Assembly (NCBI RefSeq): GCF_023716945.1
Contig: NZ_JAMQQF010000015.1
Location: 1 to 39,891, forward strand
Direction of reading: 5' to 3'
Length of the DNA: 39,891 nucleotides
DNA from: Frankia sp. AiPs1
GTDB lineage: Bacteria > Actinomycetota > Actinomycetes > Frankiales > Frankiaceae
Shown one piece after another: positions 33,605 to 39,891 of the stretch (within the stretch, counting starts at the first letter, position 1; the number at the start of each line of letters is the position of its first letter). Under the pieces are notes generated by a model, which was not told where the DNA came from, searched no databases, and was given only the letters and a program-made list of their open reading frames with translations. The position numbers and the translations under genes are program-made.

Positions 33605-34746
33605 GCCGCCGGGTCGCCATCGCCGGGGTCGCCCTGTCGGACGTGGGCCGCACCGACGGCTCCAGCCCGTACGCGTTGATCGCCCAGGCCAGTCGCCGCG
33701 CGCTCGCGGATGCCGGGCTCGGGCCGGGTGACGTCGACGGGCTCGCGTCGACCTCGCTCGGAACGCTGGCGCCGATCGACGTCGCCGAGTACCTGGGCCT
33801 GCGCCCCCGCTGGATCGACTCCACCACCGTCGGCGGGGCGTCGTGGGAGGTTATGGCCGCCCACGCCGCCGACGCGATCTCCGCCGGGCATGCGGACGTG
33901 GTGCTGCTCACCTACGGCTCGACCGCCCGCTCCGACCTGCGCAAGCGGTTGCGCACGGCGAGCCTGAACTGGGGCAGCCGCGGCCCGCAGTCGTGGGAGG
34001 CCCCCTACGGCCACACCCTGATCTCCAAGTACGCCATGGCCGCCCGCCGGCACATGCACGAGTTCGGTACGACGATCGAGCAGCTCGCCGAGATCGCGGT
34101 CTCCGCCCGCCACAACGCCGGCCCGAACCCGGAGGCGTACTACCGCGACCCGATCACGATTGACGACGTGCTGTCCGGGTCGATGATCGCCGACCCGTTC
34201 ACCAAGCTGCACTGCTGTATCCGCTCCGACGGCGGCGCCGCGGCGGTGCTCGTCGCCGAGGACCGCATCGCCGACCTTCCGCGCCCGCCGGTGTGGGTCC
34301 TCGGCACGGGCGAGTGCGTGACGCACGTGTCGACCAGCCAGTGGGAGGACGTGACGACCGGTCCCGCGGCCGTTTCCGGGCCGCTGGCGTTCTCCCGGGC
34401 CGGGGTGAGTCCGGAGGACATCGACGTCTGCGAGCTGTACGACGCGTTCACCTACATGCTGATGGTCACCCTGGAGGACCTCGGCTTCTGCAAGAAGGGC
34501 GAGGGCGGCCCGTTCGTCGCCGACGGGCGGCTGCGCGTCGGCGGGGCGCTGCCGACCAACACCGACGGCGGCGGCCTGTCGGCCTGCCATCCCGGGCAGC
34601 GCGGCCTGTTCCTCATCGTCGAGGCGGTACGCCAGCTACGCGGCGAGGCCGAGGGCCGGCAGGTGCCCGACGCCCGGCTGGCCTGCGTCAGCGGCACCGG
34701 CGGCTGGCTGTGCTCGTCGGGGACCGTCATCCTCGGGCGGGACTAG
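33601..34746 (+). CDS. Second thiolase-like (SCP-x type) protein without nucleophilic Cys
   Basis: A 381-aa thiolase-fold protein. The nucleophile region reads DSTTVGGASWEVM, with no Cys. The C-terminal block NTDGGGLSACHPGQRG keeps the HP motif, unlike its relative at 18760. Other thiolase-like blocks are DVDGLASTSLG and CELYDAFTYMLM. Such proteins usually act with a DUF35 OB-fold protein; a candidate partner lies at 37310 on the opposite strand. The reaction is probably C-C cleavage (retro-aldol or unusual thiolysis) of an acyl-CoA made by the paired dehydrogenase upstream. The ATG overlaps the stop of a short frame, suggesting coupling. Confidence 0.88.
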   Translation: MSRRVAIAGVALSDVGRTDGSSPYALIAQASRRALADAGLGPGDVDGLASTSLGTLAPIDVAEYLGLRPRWIDSTTVGGASWEVMAAHAADAISAGHADVVLLTYGSTARSDLRKRLRTASLNWGSRGPQSWEAPYGHTLISKYAMAARRHMHEFGTTIEQLAEIAVSARHNAGPNPEAYYRDPITIDDVLSGSMIADPFTKLHCCIRSDGGAAAVLVAEDRIADLPRPPVWVLGTGECVTHVSTSQWEDVTTGPAAVSGPLAFSRAGVSPEDIDVCELYDAFTYMLMVTLEDLGFCKKGEGGPFVADGRLRVGGALPTNTDGGGLSACHPGQRGLFLIVEAVRQLRGEAEGRQVPDARLACVSGTGGWLCSSGTVILGRD

Positions 34747-34751
34747 CCGGC

Positions 34752-36269
34752 GTGGGCGGCCCCCCGCTGGGCGAGCCCGACTCGTACGCGACGGTCGGGG
34801 TGGCGCTGGACGCCGCCGCCGAGCGGTTCGGCGAGCGGGAGGCCTACGTCGGGCCCGACGGGCGGATCAGCTTCGCCGCCTGGGCGGCGGCCGCCGACGC
34901 GCTTGCCGGGGCGCTCGCCGCCCGGGGGATCGGCCCGGGGGACGTCGTCGCGCTGATGCTGCCCTCGTCGATCGACTATGCGATCTGCTACGCGGCGGCG
35001 GCCCGGCTGGGAGCGGTCACCACCGGGCTGAACACGCGCCTGGGTTCCCGCGAGGTGACGGGGATCCTCGGCCGGTGCCGGCCCGCGCTGGTGATCGTCG
35101 ACCTGGACGCGGGCCTGCCGGCGGTGCCGGCGGGGCTGCCCGTGCTGGCGCGGTCCGAGCTTGCGGCGCTGCGGCGTCATCCCGGGGTCGGCCCGGACCG
35201 CCCGGTCGTGGCGCCGGCGGATCCGGTGGTCATCATCTGGACGTCCGGGACGACCGGGCTGCCCAAGGGGGCCTGGTTCGACCACCGCAACCTCGCCGCC
35301 GCCGTCGCCTCCGCGGGAGTGATGAGCCGGCCGTTCGACCGCCGGCTCGTCGCGACGCCCTTCGCTCACGCCGGGTACATGGCGAAAATCGTTGATCAGC
35401 TTGCCTGGGGCACCACCATGGTGATCAGCCCGGTGCCCTGGTCGGCGGCGGGGATGGCGGACATCCTGCGCGACGAGCGGATCACCGTCGCCGGCGCCGT
35501 GCCCACCCAGTGGGCCAAGCTGCTGGAGCTGCCCGACGCGGAGCGGACCGTGCGCGCGGTCGCGACGCTGCGGCTCGGGCTCGCCGCGACCGCGCCTGCC
35601 GCGCCCGAGCTGGTGGAGCGGGTCGTCACCCGGCTGGGGGTGCCGCTCGTCGTCCGCTACGCCATGACCGAGTCGCCGAGCATCTGCGGCACCGAGCCCG
35701 ACGATCCGCCGGACGTGCAGTTCCGCACGGTCGGCCGGCCCCAGACCGGCATCGAGATCGCCCTGCGCGATGACGCCGGGCGTGACGTGGCGACCGGCGA
35801 GGTCGGCCGGGTCTGGGTCCGCGGCGACACGGTGATGCGCGGCTACTGGAACGACGCCGAGCAGACCGCGGCGGTGCTGCGCGGCGACGGCTGGCTGATC
35901 AGCGGCGACTTCGGGACGCTCGACGCCGACGGCAACCTGCGGCTGCGCGGGCGGGCCAGCGACCTGTACATCCGCGGCGGGTACAACGTGTACCCGCTGG
36001 AGGTGGAGAACGTGCTGGCGGAGCATCCCCGGGTGCGGCGCGCGGCGGTCGTCGGCGCGCCGGCCCCGGTGATCGGCGAGATCGGGGTCGCCTTCGTCGA
36101 ACCGGCCGACCCCGCGAGCCCGCCGGATCTTGCCGAACTGCGGGCCTGGGTGCGGGGGCGGCTGGCCGACTACAAGGCGCCGGACCGCCTCGAGGTCGTC
36201 GAGGCGCTGCCGCTGACCAGCATGCTCAAGGTGGACACCGCCGCCCTGCGCACGCTGGCCGCGGGCTGA
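34752..36269 (+). CDS. AMP-forming acyl-CoA ligase (CoA ligase 4)
   Basis: A 505-aa ANL ligase with IIWTSGTTGLPKGAWFDH near residue 160, RYAMTESPSICG near 303, the GRASDLYIRGGYNVYP hinge near 400 and a C-terminal LPLTSMLKVDTAALR. The catalytic lysine is probably the one in MLKVD; the usual GK is not there. GTG 34752 is the first usable start, 5 bases after the thiolase-like stop, with a weak ribosome site. It closes the rightward operon of paired dehydrogenase and thiolase-like protein, so it may activate the acid that this beta-oxidation set then shortens. Confidence 0.9.
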   Translation: MGGPPLGEPDSYATVGVALDAAAERFGEREAYVGPDGRISFAAWAAAADALAGALAARGIGPGDVVALMLPSSIDYAICYAAAARLGAVTTGLNTRLGSREVTGILGRCRPALVIVDLDAGLPAVPAGLPVLARSELAALRRHPGVGPDRPVVAPADPVVIIWTSGTTGLPKGAWFDHRNLAAAVASAGVMSRPFDRRLVATPFAHAGYMAKIVDQLAWGTTMVISPVPWSAAGMADILRDERITVAGAVPTQWAKLLELPDAERTVRAVATLRLGLAATAPAAPELVERVVTRLGVPLVVRYAMTESPSICGTEPDDPPDVQFRTVGRPQTGIEIALRDDAGRDVATGEVGRVWVRGDTVMRGYWNDAEQTAAVLRGDGWLISGDFGTLDADGNLRLRGRASDLYIRGGYNVYPLEVENVLAEHPRVRRAAVVGAPAPVIGEIGVAFVEPADPASPPDLAELRAWVRGRLADYKAPDRLEVVEALPLTSMLKVDTAALRTLAAG

Positions 36270-36288
36270 GCTCCGAGCCGTGGCGCAC

Positions 36289-37212
36289 TCAGCCGCCGAG
36301 GCGCAGGCCGGGGGCGCGGGTGCGGAAGATGTCGGTGGCGAACAGGGGACCGAGCTTGGTCGCGTCCCAGCGCTTGCCGCCGTTGTTCACCACGGCCTGC
36401 TCGTGCCAGCCGCCCATGAGCTGGATGCGTTCGCCGATGGCCTTGATGACCTGGCCGCTGACGTGGCCGGCCTCGTCGCTGGCGAGCCAGGCGACGACCG
36501 GGCTGCACAGCGACGGGTCCTTGGGGTCGAACTCGTCCTCGGGCCGCTCGTCGGGCTCCAGCGGCTTCGCCTGGCCGGACATGGTGCCCGACAGCCGGGT
36601 CAGGCCGCCGGGGCCGATCGCGTTCACGGTCACGCCGATGCTCGCCAGCTCCAGCGACAGCGTCAGGGTCAGCCCGACGATGCCGGCCTTCGCCGCGCTG
36701 TAGTTCGTCTGGCCGAAGTGGCCGGACAGGCCCGCGCCGGAGGTCGTGTTGATGATCCGGCCGTAGACCTTGCCGCCGTCGGCCTTCGCCGCGGCCCGCC
36801 AGCGCGTCGCGACCGCCCGGCTGACCAGCCAGGTGCCGCGCAGGTGCACCCGAAGGACCAGGTCGAAGTCGGCCGTGCTCATGTTCCACACGGCCTTGTC
36901 GCGCACGATGCCGGCGTTGTTGACGACGATGTCGAGGCGGCCGAACTCGTCGAAGGCCCGGGCGACGGTGGCCTCGACCTGCTCCTCGTCGCCGACGTCA
37001 CCGAAGTCCGCCACGGCGGTGCCGCCGCGCTTCTCGATGATCTTCACGACCTCCTCGGCGTCACGGCCGCGGCCCTCGCCGTTGACCGTGCTGCCGAGGT
37101 CGTTGACGATGACGGTCGCGCCGTGCTTGGCGAGTTCGAGCGCGTGGCCACGGCCGATGCCGTGGCCGGCGCCGGTCACCAGTGCGATCTTGCCGTCGAG
37201 CAGGCCTGCCAT
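36289..37212 (-). CDS. Short-chain dehydrogenase, MFE-2-type 3-hydroxyacyl-CoA dehydrogenase
   Basis: A 307-aa SDR with the NAD motif TGAGHGIG (residues 13-20), NNAG (98-101) and the catalytic Ser158, Tyr171 and Lys175. The start GKIALVTGAGHGIGRGHALE followed by NDLGSTVNGEG matches the dehydrogenase part of peroxisomal multifunctional enzyme type 2. These oxidise (3R)-hydroxyacyl-CoAs, such as products of MaoC-type hydratases, one of which is encoded at 30461. Last gene of the leftward run with the OB-fold and PaaG-like genes. It converges on the CoA ligase at 34752 with only 19 bases between. Confidence 0.92.
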   Translation of the reverse strand: MAGLLDGKIALVTGAGHGIGRGHALELAKHGATVIVNDLGSTVNGEGRGRDAEEVVKIIEKRGGTAVADFGDVGDEEQVEATVARAFDEFGRLDIVVNNAGIVRDKAVWNMSTADFDLVLRVHLRGTWLVSRAVATRWRAAAKADGGKVYGRIINTTSGAGLSGHFGQTNYSAAKAGIVGLTLTLSLELASIGVTVNAIGPGGLTRLSGTMSGQAKPLEPDERPEDEFDPKDPSLCSPVVAWLASDEAGHVSGQVIKAIGERIQLMGGWHEQAVVNNGGKRWDATKLGPLFATDIFRTRAPGLRLGG

Positions 37213-37251
37213 ACGAACTCCCTGGGTGGTAGCTGAAACGTGCGCGTCGCT

Positions 37252-37304
37252 GGAACGGTGCGGGGCCGGGACGGGGCCGGGACGGTGCGGTGCGGGGACG
37301 GTGC
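37252..37304. repeat. Short GGGAC/GGTGC-type direct repeats between SDR and OB-fold genes
   Basis: GGACGGTGCGG, GGCCGGGACG and similar words recur in about 50 bases of the small gap between the two genes. The array is irregular, so this is a weak call. Confidence 0.4.
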
Positions 37305-37309
37305 CCGGC

Positions 37310-37741
37310 TCAGACGCTGGCGGCCGGGTCGGCGGGGCGGAAGACCGGCGCGGTGATCTCGTCGGTCAGCTCGCGGTAGGCGACCGTCAGCGGCATGCCG
37401 ATGTGCAGGTCCGCCGGGTCGGCGTCGATGATGTTCGTCATCACCCGAGGCCCCTCCGCCAGGTCGACCAGGGCCGCCACGTAGGGGATCCGCTCGGCGA
37501 ACGGGTGCAGGTCGTTCACGAACACCGTCGAGTAGGTGTAGAGGGTCGCCTGCCCGCTGGCGTCCTCCCAGGACACCTCCTCGCTCCAGCAGAACGGGCA
37601 GAACGGGCGGGGGTAGTGGTGCGCCCGCCCGCAGGACGAGCAGCGGGCGATCAGGAAGCGGCCCTGTCGGGCGGCGTCCCAGAAGGGCCGGTTCTCGTCC
37701 TCGATGGTCGGCAGGTCGACCCGGGGTGCGCTGGTCGCCAT
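37310..37741 (-). CDS. Zn-ribbon/OB-fold (DUF35) protein 2
   Basis: A 143-aa DUF35 protein of normal length. The N-terminal helix ENRPFWDAARQGRFLIARC leads into a zinc ribbon with C34, C37, C48 and C51, then an OB-fold (ATLYTYSTVFV through PLTVAYREL). It should be the helper of a thiolase-like enzyme; the one at 33601 lacks an adjacent partner and is the best match. It lies 97 bases upstream of the SDR and 45 bases after the PaaG-like gene on the same strand. Unlike the OB-fold protein at 18125, it has no low-complexity tails. Confidence 0.9.
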   Translation of the reverse strand: MATSAPRVDLPTIEDENRPFWDAARQGRFLIARCSSCGRAHHYPRPFCPFCWSEEVSWEDASGQATLYTYSTVFVNDLHPFAERIPYVAALVDLAEGPRVMTNIIDADPADLHIGMPLTVAYRELTDEITAPVFRPADPAASV

Positions 37742-37786
37742 GGGTGTCCTCCTCGGATCGGTGGCCGCGGTTCGCGTGGCCGCGGA

Positions 37787-38725
37787 TCAGTAACCGCGGT
37801 ACTCGGGGGAGCGGCGCTGGACGAACGCGGTCACCCCTTCGGTCGAGTCGTGGGCGTGCGACTGCAACTCCTGGGCCATGCCCTCGGCCAGGAAGGCGGC
37901 GGCCCGGTCGACGTCCGGTGACTCGTTGAACAGCCGCTTGGTCAGCGCGATGGCGCTCGTCGCGGCGCCGGCGAGGCGCTCGGCGAGGCCGGCCGCGGTG
38001 GCGGCGAGCTCCTCGGCGGGCACGACCCGGTTGACCAGGCCGAGGGTGAGGGCCTCAGCCGCGGGCAGCTTCTCGCCGAAGAACGCCAGCTCCTTGGCCC
38101 TCTGCATGCCGATGCGCCGGGGCAGCAGGTAGGCGCCACCGGCGTCGACGACCAGGCCGCGCAGCACGAACGACTCGACGAAGAACGCGTTGTCCGCGGC
38201 CACGACGAGGTCGCTGGCGTACGCCAGGTGCGCGCCGAGGCCGGCTGCCGGCCCCTGGACGACGGCGATGACCGGCTTGCCGCAGTCGAGGACCGAGGAC
38301 ACCAGCCGCTGCGCACCGGTCATGATGCGCCGCATGGCGTCGGTGACCCGCTTCTCGGCGCCCTGCGCCCGGCTCGCCGCGATCCCGGTGACGTCGGCGC
38401 CGGAGCAGAAGTGCCGCCCGTTCGAGGCGAGCACCACCACCCGGACCTCGGGGTCGGCGTCGGCCTGGGCGAGCAGCTCGATGATGACGTCGCGCATCGC
38501 CGGCTGGATCGCGTTCGCGGCATCCGGCCGGTTCAGGGTGATCGTCGCGATCCCCCCCTCGACCGAGTGCAGCACCGTGTTCCCGAGCGGGCCGGCCTGG
38601 GCCGACGTGGCCTGGGCGGACGCGCCTGGGGCGGGCGTGGTCGCGGCTCCGGGCGCGCCGGGGGACGCCGTGGCGTCTGCGGCCGCGGGGACGGTGGCGG
38701 CGCTGCCGGGTGCCGGCGCGCTCAT
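37787..38725 (-). CDS. Enoyl-CoA hydratase/isomerase family protein, PaaG-like
   Basis: A 312-aa crotonase-fold protein. Oxyanion-hole blocks are HFCSGADVTG and QGPAAGLGAHLAYASDL, with His at the usual first-Glu position. The second catalytic position is Asp in RGLVVDAGGAYLLPRRIG. The Asp-Gly-Gly pattern is typical of PaaG-type isomerases, which shift double bonds or open ring epoxides, and not of plain hydratases. About 45 Ala/Pro/Thr-rich residues precede the domain; the ribosome site at ATG 38725 is weak, so a later start is possible. It is first in a leftward operon whose upstream region has a 19-base repeat array and a palindromic operator. Confidence 0.88.
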   Translation of the reverse strand: MSAPAPGSAATVPAAADATASPGAPGAATTPAPGASAQATSAQAGPLGNTVLHSVEGGIATITLNRPDAANAIQPAMRDVIIELLAQADADPEVRVVVLASNGRHFCSGADVTGIAASRAQGAEKRVTDAMRRIMTGAQRLVSSVLDCGKPVIAVVQGPAAGLGAHLAYASDLVVAADNAFFVESFVLRGLVVDAGGAYLLPRRIGMQRAKELAFFGEKLPAAEALTLGLVNRVVPAEELAATAAGLAERLAGAATSAIALTKRLFNESPDVDRAAAFLAEGMAQELQSHAHDSTEGVTAFVQRRSPEYRGY

Positions 38726-38781
38726 CGGACCTGCCGCCGCAGTGCGGCGGGGGCTGATGGCATGGATGGCTCCTGTTCGTC

Positions 38782-38866
38782 GGTGCTGAAGCTGTTCGTT
38801 GGTGCTGAAGTTGTTCGGCGGTGCTGAAGTTGTTCGGCGGTGCTGAATCTGTTCTTCGGTGCTCAG
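38782..38866. repeat. 19-base tandem repeat upstream of the PaaG-like gene
   Basis: Units built on GGTGCTGAAGTTGTTCGGC start at 38782, 38801, 38820, 38839 and 38858 with an exact 19-base period; the last is partial. The array lies between the operator at 38962 and the gene start, probably in the mRNA leader. No coding role is likely in the 339-base gap 38726-39064. Confidence 0.8.
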
Positions 38867-38958
38867 CAGGGATCCGGGCCGCCGTGGCCGCTTGCGGATC
38901 CGTCGGCGACGGGTCCGGCACTGCCTGATCGGGCGATCGCGGCTTGGGTGATCCTTGA

Positions 38959-38980
38959 TCTGACAGTGATGTTCACTGTC
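38959..38980. promoter_or_regulatory. Perfect 8+3+8 palindromic operator containing TCTGAC
   Basis: GACAGTGATGTTCACTGTC (38962-38980) is a perfect inverted repeat of GACAGTGA around a 3-base centre, typical of TetR- or GntR-type operators. Its left side reads TCTGAC (38960-38965) and shares TCTGACAGTGA with the minus strand of the 20306 site. It lies about 235 bases upstream of the PaaG-like gene, in the gap after the SDR at 39065. Confidence 0.65.
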
Positions 38981-39064
38981 CGTTCGTGGTGCATTGCGTG
39001 GTGATGCGTTCCCGTCGGCGTGTTCCCCGCTGGTGTCTTCCTCGGTGGGCTGTGACCGGCACGC

Positions 39065-39838
39065 TCAGCCCTCGCCGGCGGCGGCGTCGCCGTTGGCGCT
39101 GAAGCCGCCGTCGGCCGTCACCGTCGCACCGGTGACGAAGGCGGCCTCGTCGGAGGCGAGCCACGCGGCCGTGTAGGCGATGTCCATCGGGTTGCCGATG
39201 CGGGTGAGGCGACCGCCGCCGGTGAGCGCTCCGGAGTCGCCCGCCGAGCTCACGACTCGCCCGACGACGATGGTGTTGGAGCGGATGCCGTCGGCGGCGC
39301 CCTCGACGGCCAGCGTGCGGCTCAGGGCGTTGACACCGCCCTTGGCCGCGGCGTAGGCACCGAATCCGGTGAACCCGGCGATGGACTGGCCCGAGGAGAC
39401 GTTGACGATCGCGGCCCCGTCGGCCTCGCGCAGGTACGGCCAGGCGTACTTCGACGCCCAGAACACGTTGCCCGTCAGGGTGCCGAGCAGGATGTGGTTC
39501 CACTCCTCGGTCGTGTAGTCGGCGATCTTCTTGATCGTCGAGGCGACGGCGTCGGTCGGGGCGGCGTTGTTCACCAGCGTGCTCAGGCCGCCGAAGCGGG
39601 TGGCGACGGCGTCGATCGTGGCGTGCACGCTGGTCTCGTCGGTGACGTCGAGGGGGAAGAACTCCGCCTCGCCGCCGGCGGCGCGGATGCGTGCGACGAC
39701 CTTGTCACCCTTGGCGACGGTGCGGCCGGTCACCGCCACCCGCGCCCCTTCGGCGGCGAACAGTTCCGCCATGGAGCGGCCGATGCCGCGGGTCGATCCG
39801 GACACGAGCACGGTCTTGCCCGCGAGGCGGGTACCCAT
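39065..39838 (-). CDS. Short-chain dehydrogenase/reductase
   Basis: A 257-aa classical SDR with the NAD(P) motif SGSTRGIG (residues 13-20), NNAA instead of NNAG near residue 90, and the catalytic Ser149, Tyr162 and Lys166 (SS, YAAAK). ARVAVTGRT after the second strand slightly favours NADP(H). It likely oxidises a hydroxyl or reduces a keto group on a pathway intermediate; the exact substrate is unknown. GGAAGG lies before ATG 39838. The next gene on the same strand is 340 bases away behind its own operator, so this gene probably has a separate transcript starting outside the window. Confidence 0.92.
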   Translation of the reverse strand: MGTRLAGKTVLVSGSTRGIGRSMAELFAAEGARVAVTGRTVAKGDKVVARIRAAGGEAEFFPLDVTDETSVHATIDAVATRFGGLSTLVNNAAPTDAVASTIKKIADYTTEEWNHILLGTLTGNVFWASKYAWPYLREADGAAIVNVSSGQSIAGFTGFGAYAAAKGGVNALSRTLAVEGAADGIRSNTIVVGRVVSSAGDSGALTGGGRLTRIGNPMDIAYTAAWLASDEAAFVTGATVTADGGFSANGDAAAGEG

Positions 39839-39891
39839 CGTTGTGGCTTCCTTCCCTGACCTCGCCGTCGGGCTCCCCGCAGCCGGGGGCC

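Noticed and set aside
1..39891. Steroid catabolism cluster (KstR regulon)
   Set aside because: Paired FadE, Ltp2-like and SDR genes recall sterol catabolism. However, I see no ketosteroid dehydrogenase, HsaC-type two-domain dioxygenase or KstR-type palindrome, and the Rieske alpha/beta plus ligase set fits arylalkanoates better.
39839..39891. A TCTGAC-like site (CTGAC-N5-CGTCG) just upstream of the last SDR
   Set aside because: It lacks the leading T and the final A of the full sites and overlaps the ribosome-site region, so it is likely chance.

Overview
The window is very GC-rich DNA from a filamentous or soil-type actinobacterium. GTG/TTG starts, 1-4 base start/stop overlaps (ATGA, GTGA), a DUF222-HNH gene with an actinobacterial SOS box and many acyl-CoA enzymes all fit. 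A Frankia-like genome is my best guess, but nothing here proves the genus. There are no rRNA, tRNA, IS or phage genes. Almost every gene belongs to breakdown of aromatic/alkyl carboxylic acids through CoA thioesters.

Layout. 1-8552: a cut CaiB-type CoA-transferase, a Baeyer-Villiger monooxygenase, a SnoaL-like protein, an FprA-type ferredoxin reductase, an orphan branched-chain-type substrate-binding lipoprotein and an acyl-CoA ligase. 8553-8954: a gap with a two-copy CRISPR-like repeat and a terminator hairpin. 8955-20201 (minus strand): a probable 11-gene operon. In transcription order it holds a 91-aa unknown, a thiolase-like protein, a Zn-ribbon/OB-fold partner, Rieske dioxygenase alpha and beta, two CoA ligases, an isochorismatase-like protein, an enoyl-CoA hydratase-like protein, a 3Fe-4S-type ferredoxin and an FAD aromatic hydroxylase. 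20448-26640 (plus strand, divergent): one-domain extradiol dioxygenase, meta-cleavage hydrolase, HpaH/MhpD-type hydratase, HpaI aldolase, aldehyde dehydrogenase, CoA-transferase. 26641-29072: an otherwise empty gap, then an SOS-controlled DUF222-HNH gene. 29201-36269: acyl-CoA dehydrogenase and MaoC hydratase (minus), divergent from a paired acyl-CoA dehydrogenase, second thiolase-like protein and fourth CoA ligase (plus). 36289-39838 (minus): SDR, second OB-fold protein, PaaG-like hydratase/isomerase, SDR.

How they may work together (inference). The central block has the same parts as the ibuprofen ipfABDEF system of Sphingomonas: CoA ligase, Rieske alpha and beta, SCP-x-like thiolase and DUF35 OB-fold protein. 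It could ligate an arylalkanoic acid to CoA, dioxygenate the ring carbon bearing the side chain, and expel the side chain as an acyl-CoA to leave a catechol. The divergent operon would then cleave and degrade that catechol. The right-hand beta-oxidation genes could handle released acyl-CoAs or shorten the side chain first. FprA plus the small ferredoxin are a plausible electron supply.

Regulation. The word TCTGAC recurs at seven places in six gene-start regions, three times as TCTGAC-N6-GTCA. This suggests one local regulon whose regulator lies outside the window. Short tandem repeats with 11-21 base periods sit at many gene junctions and inside several coding regions.
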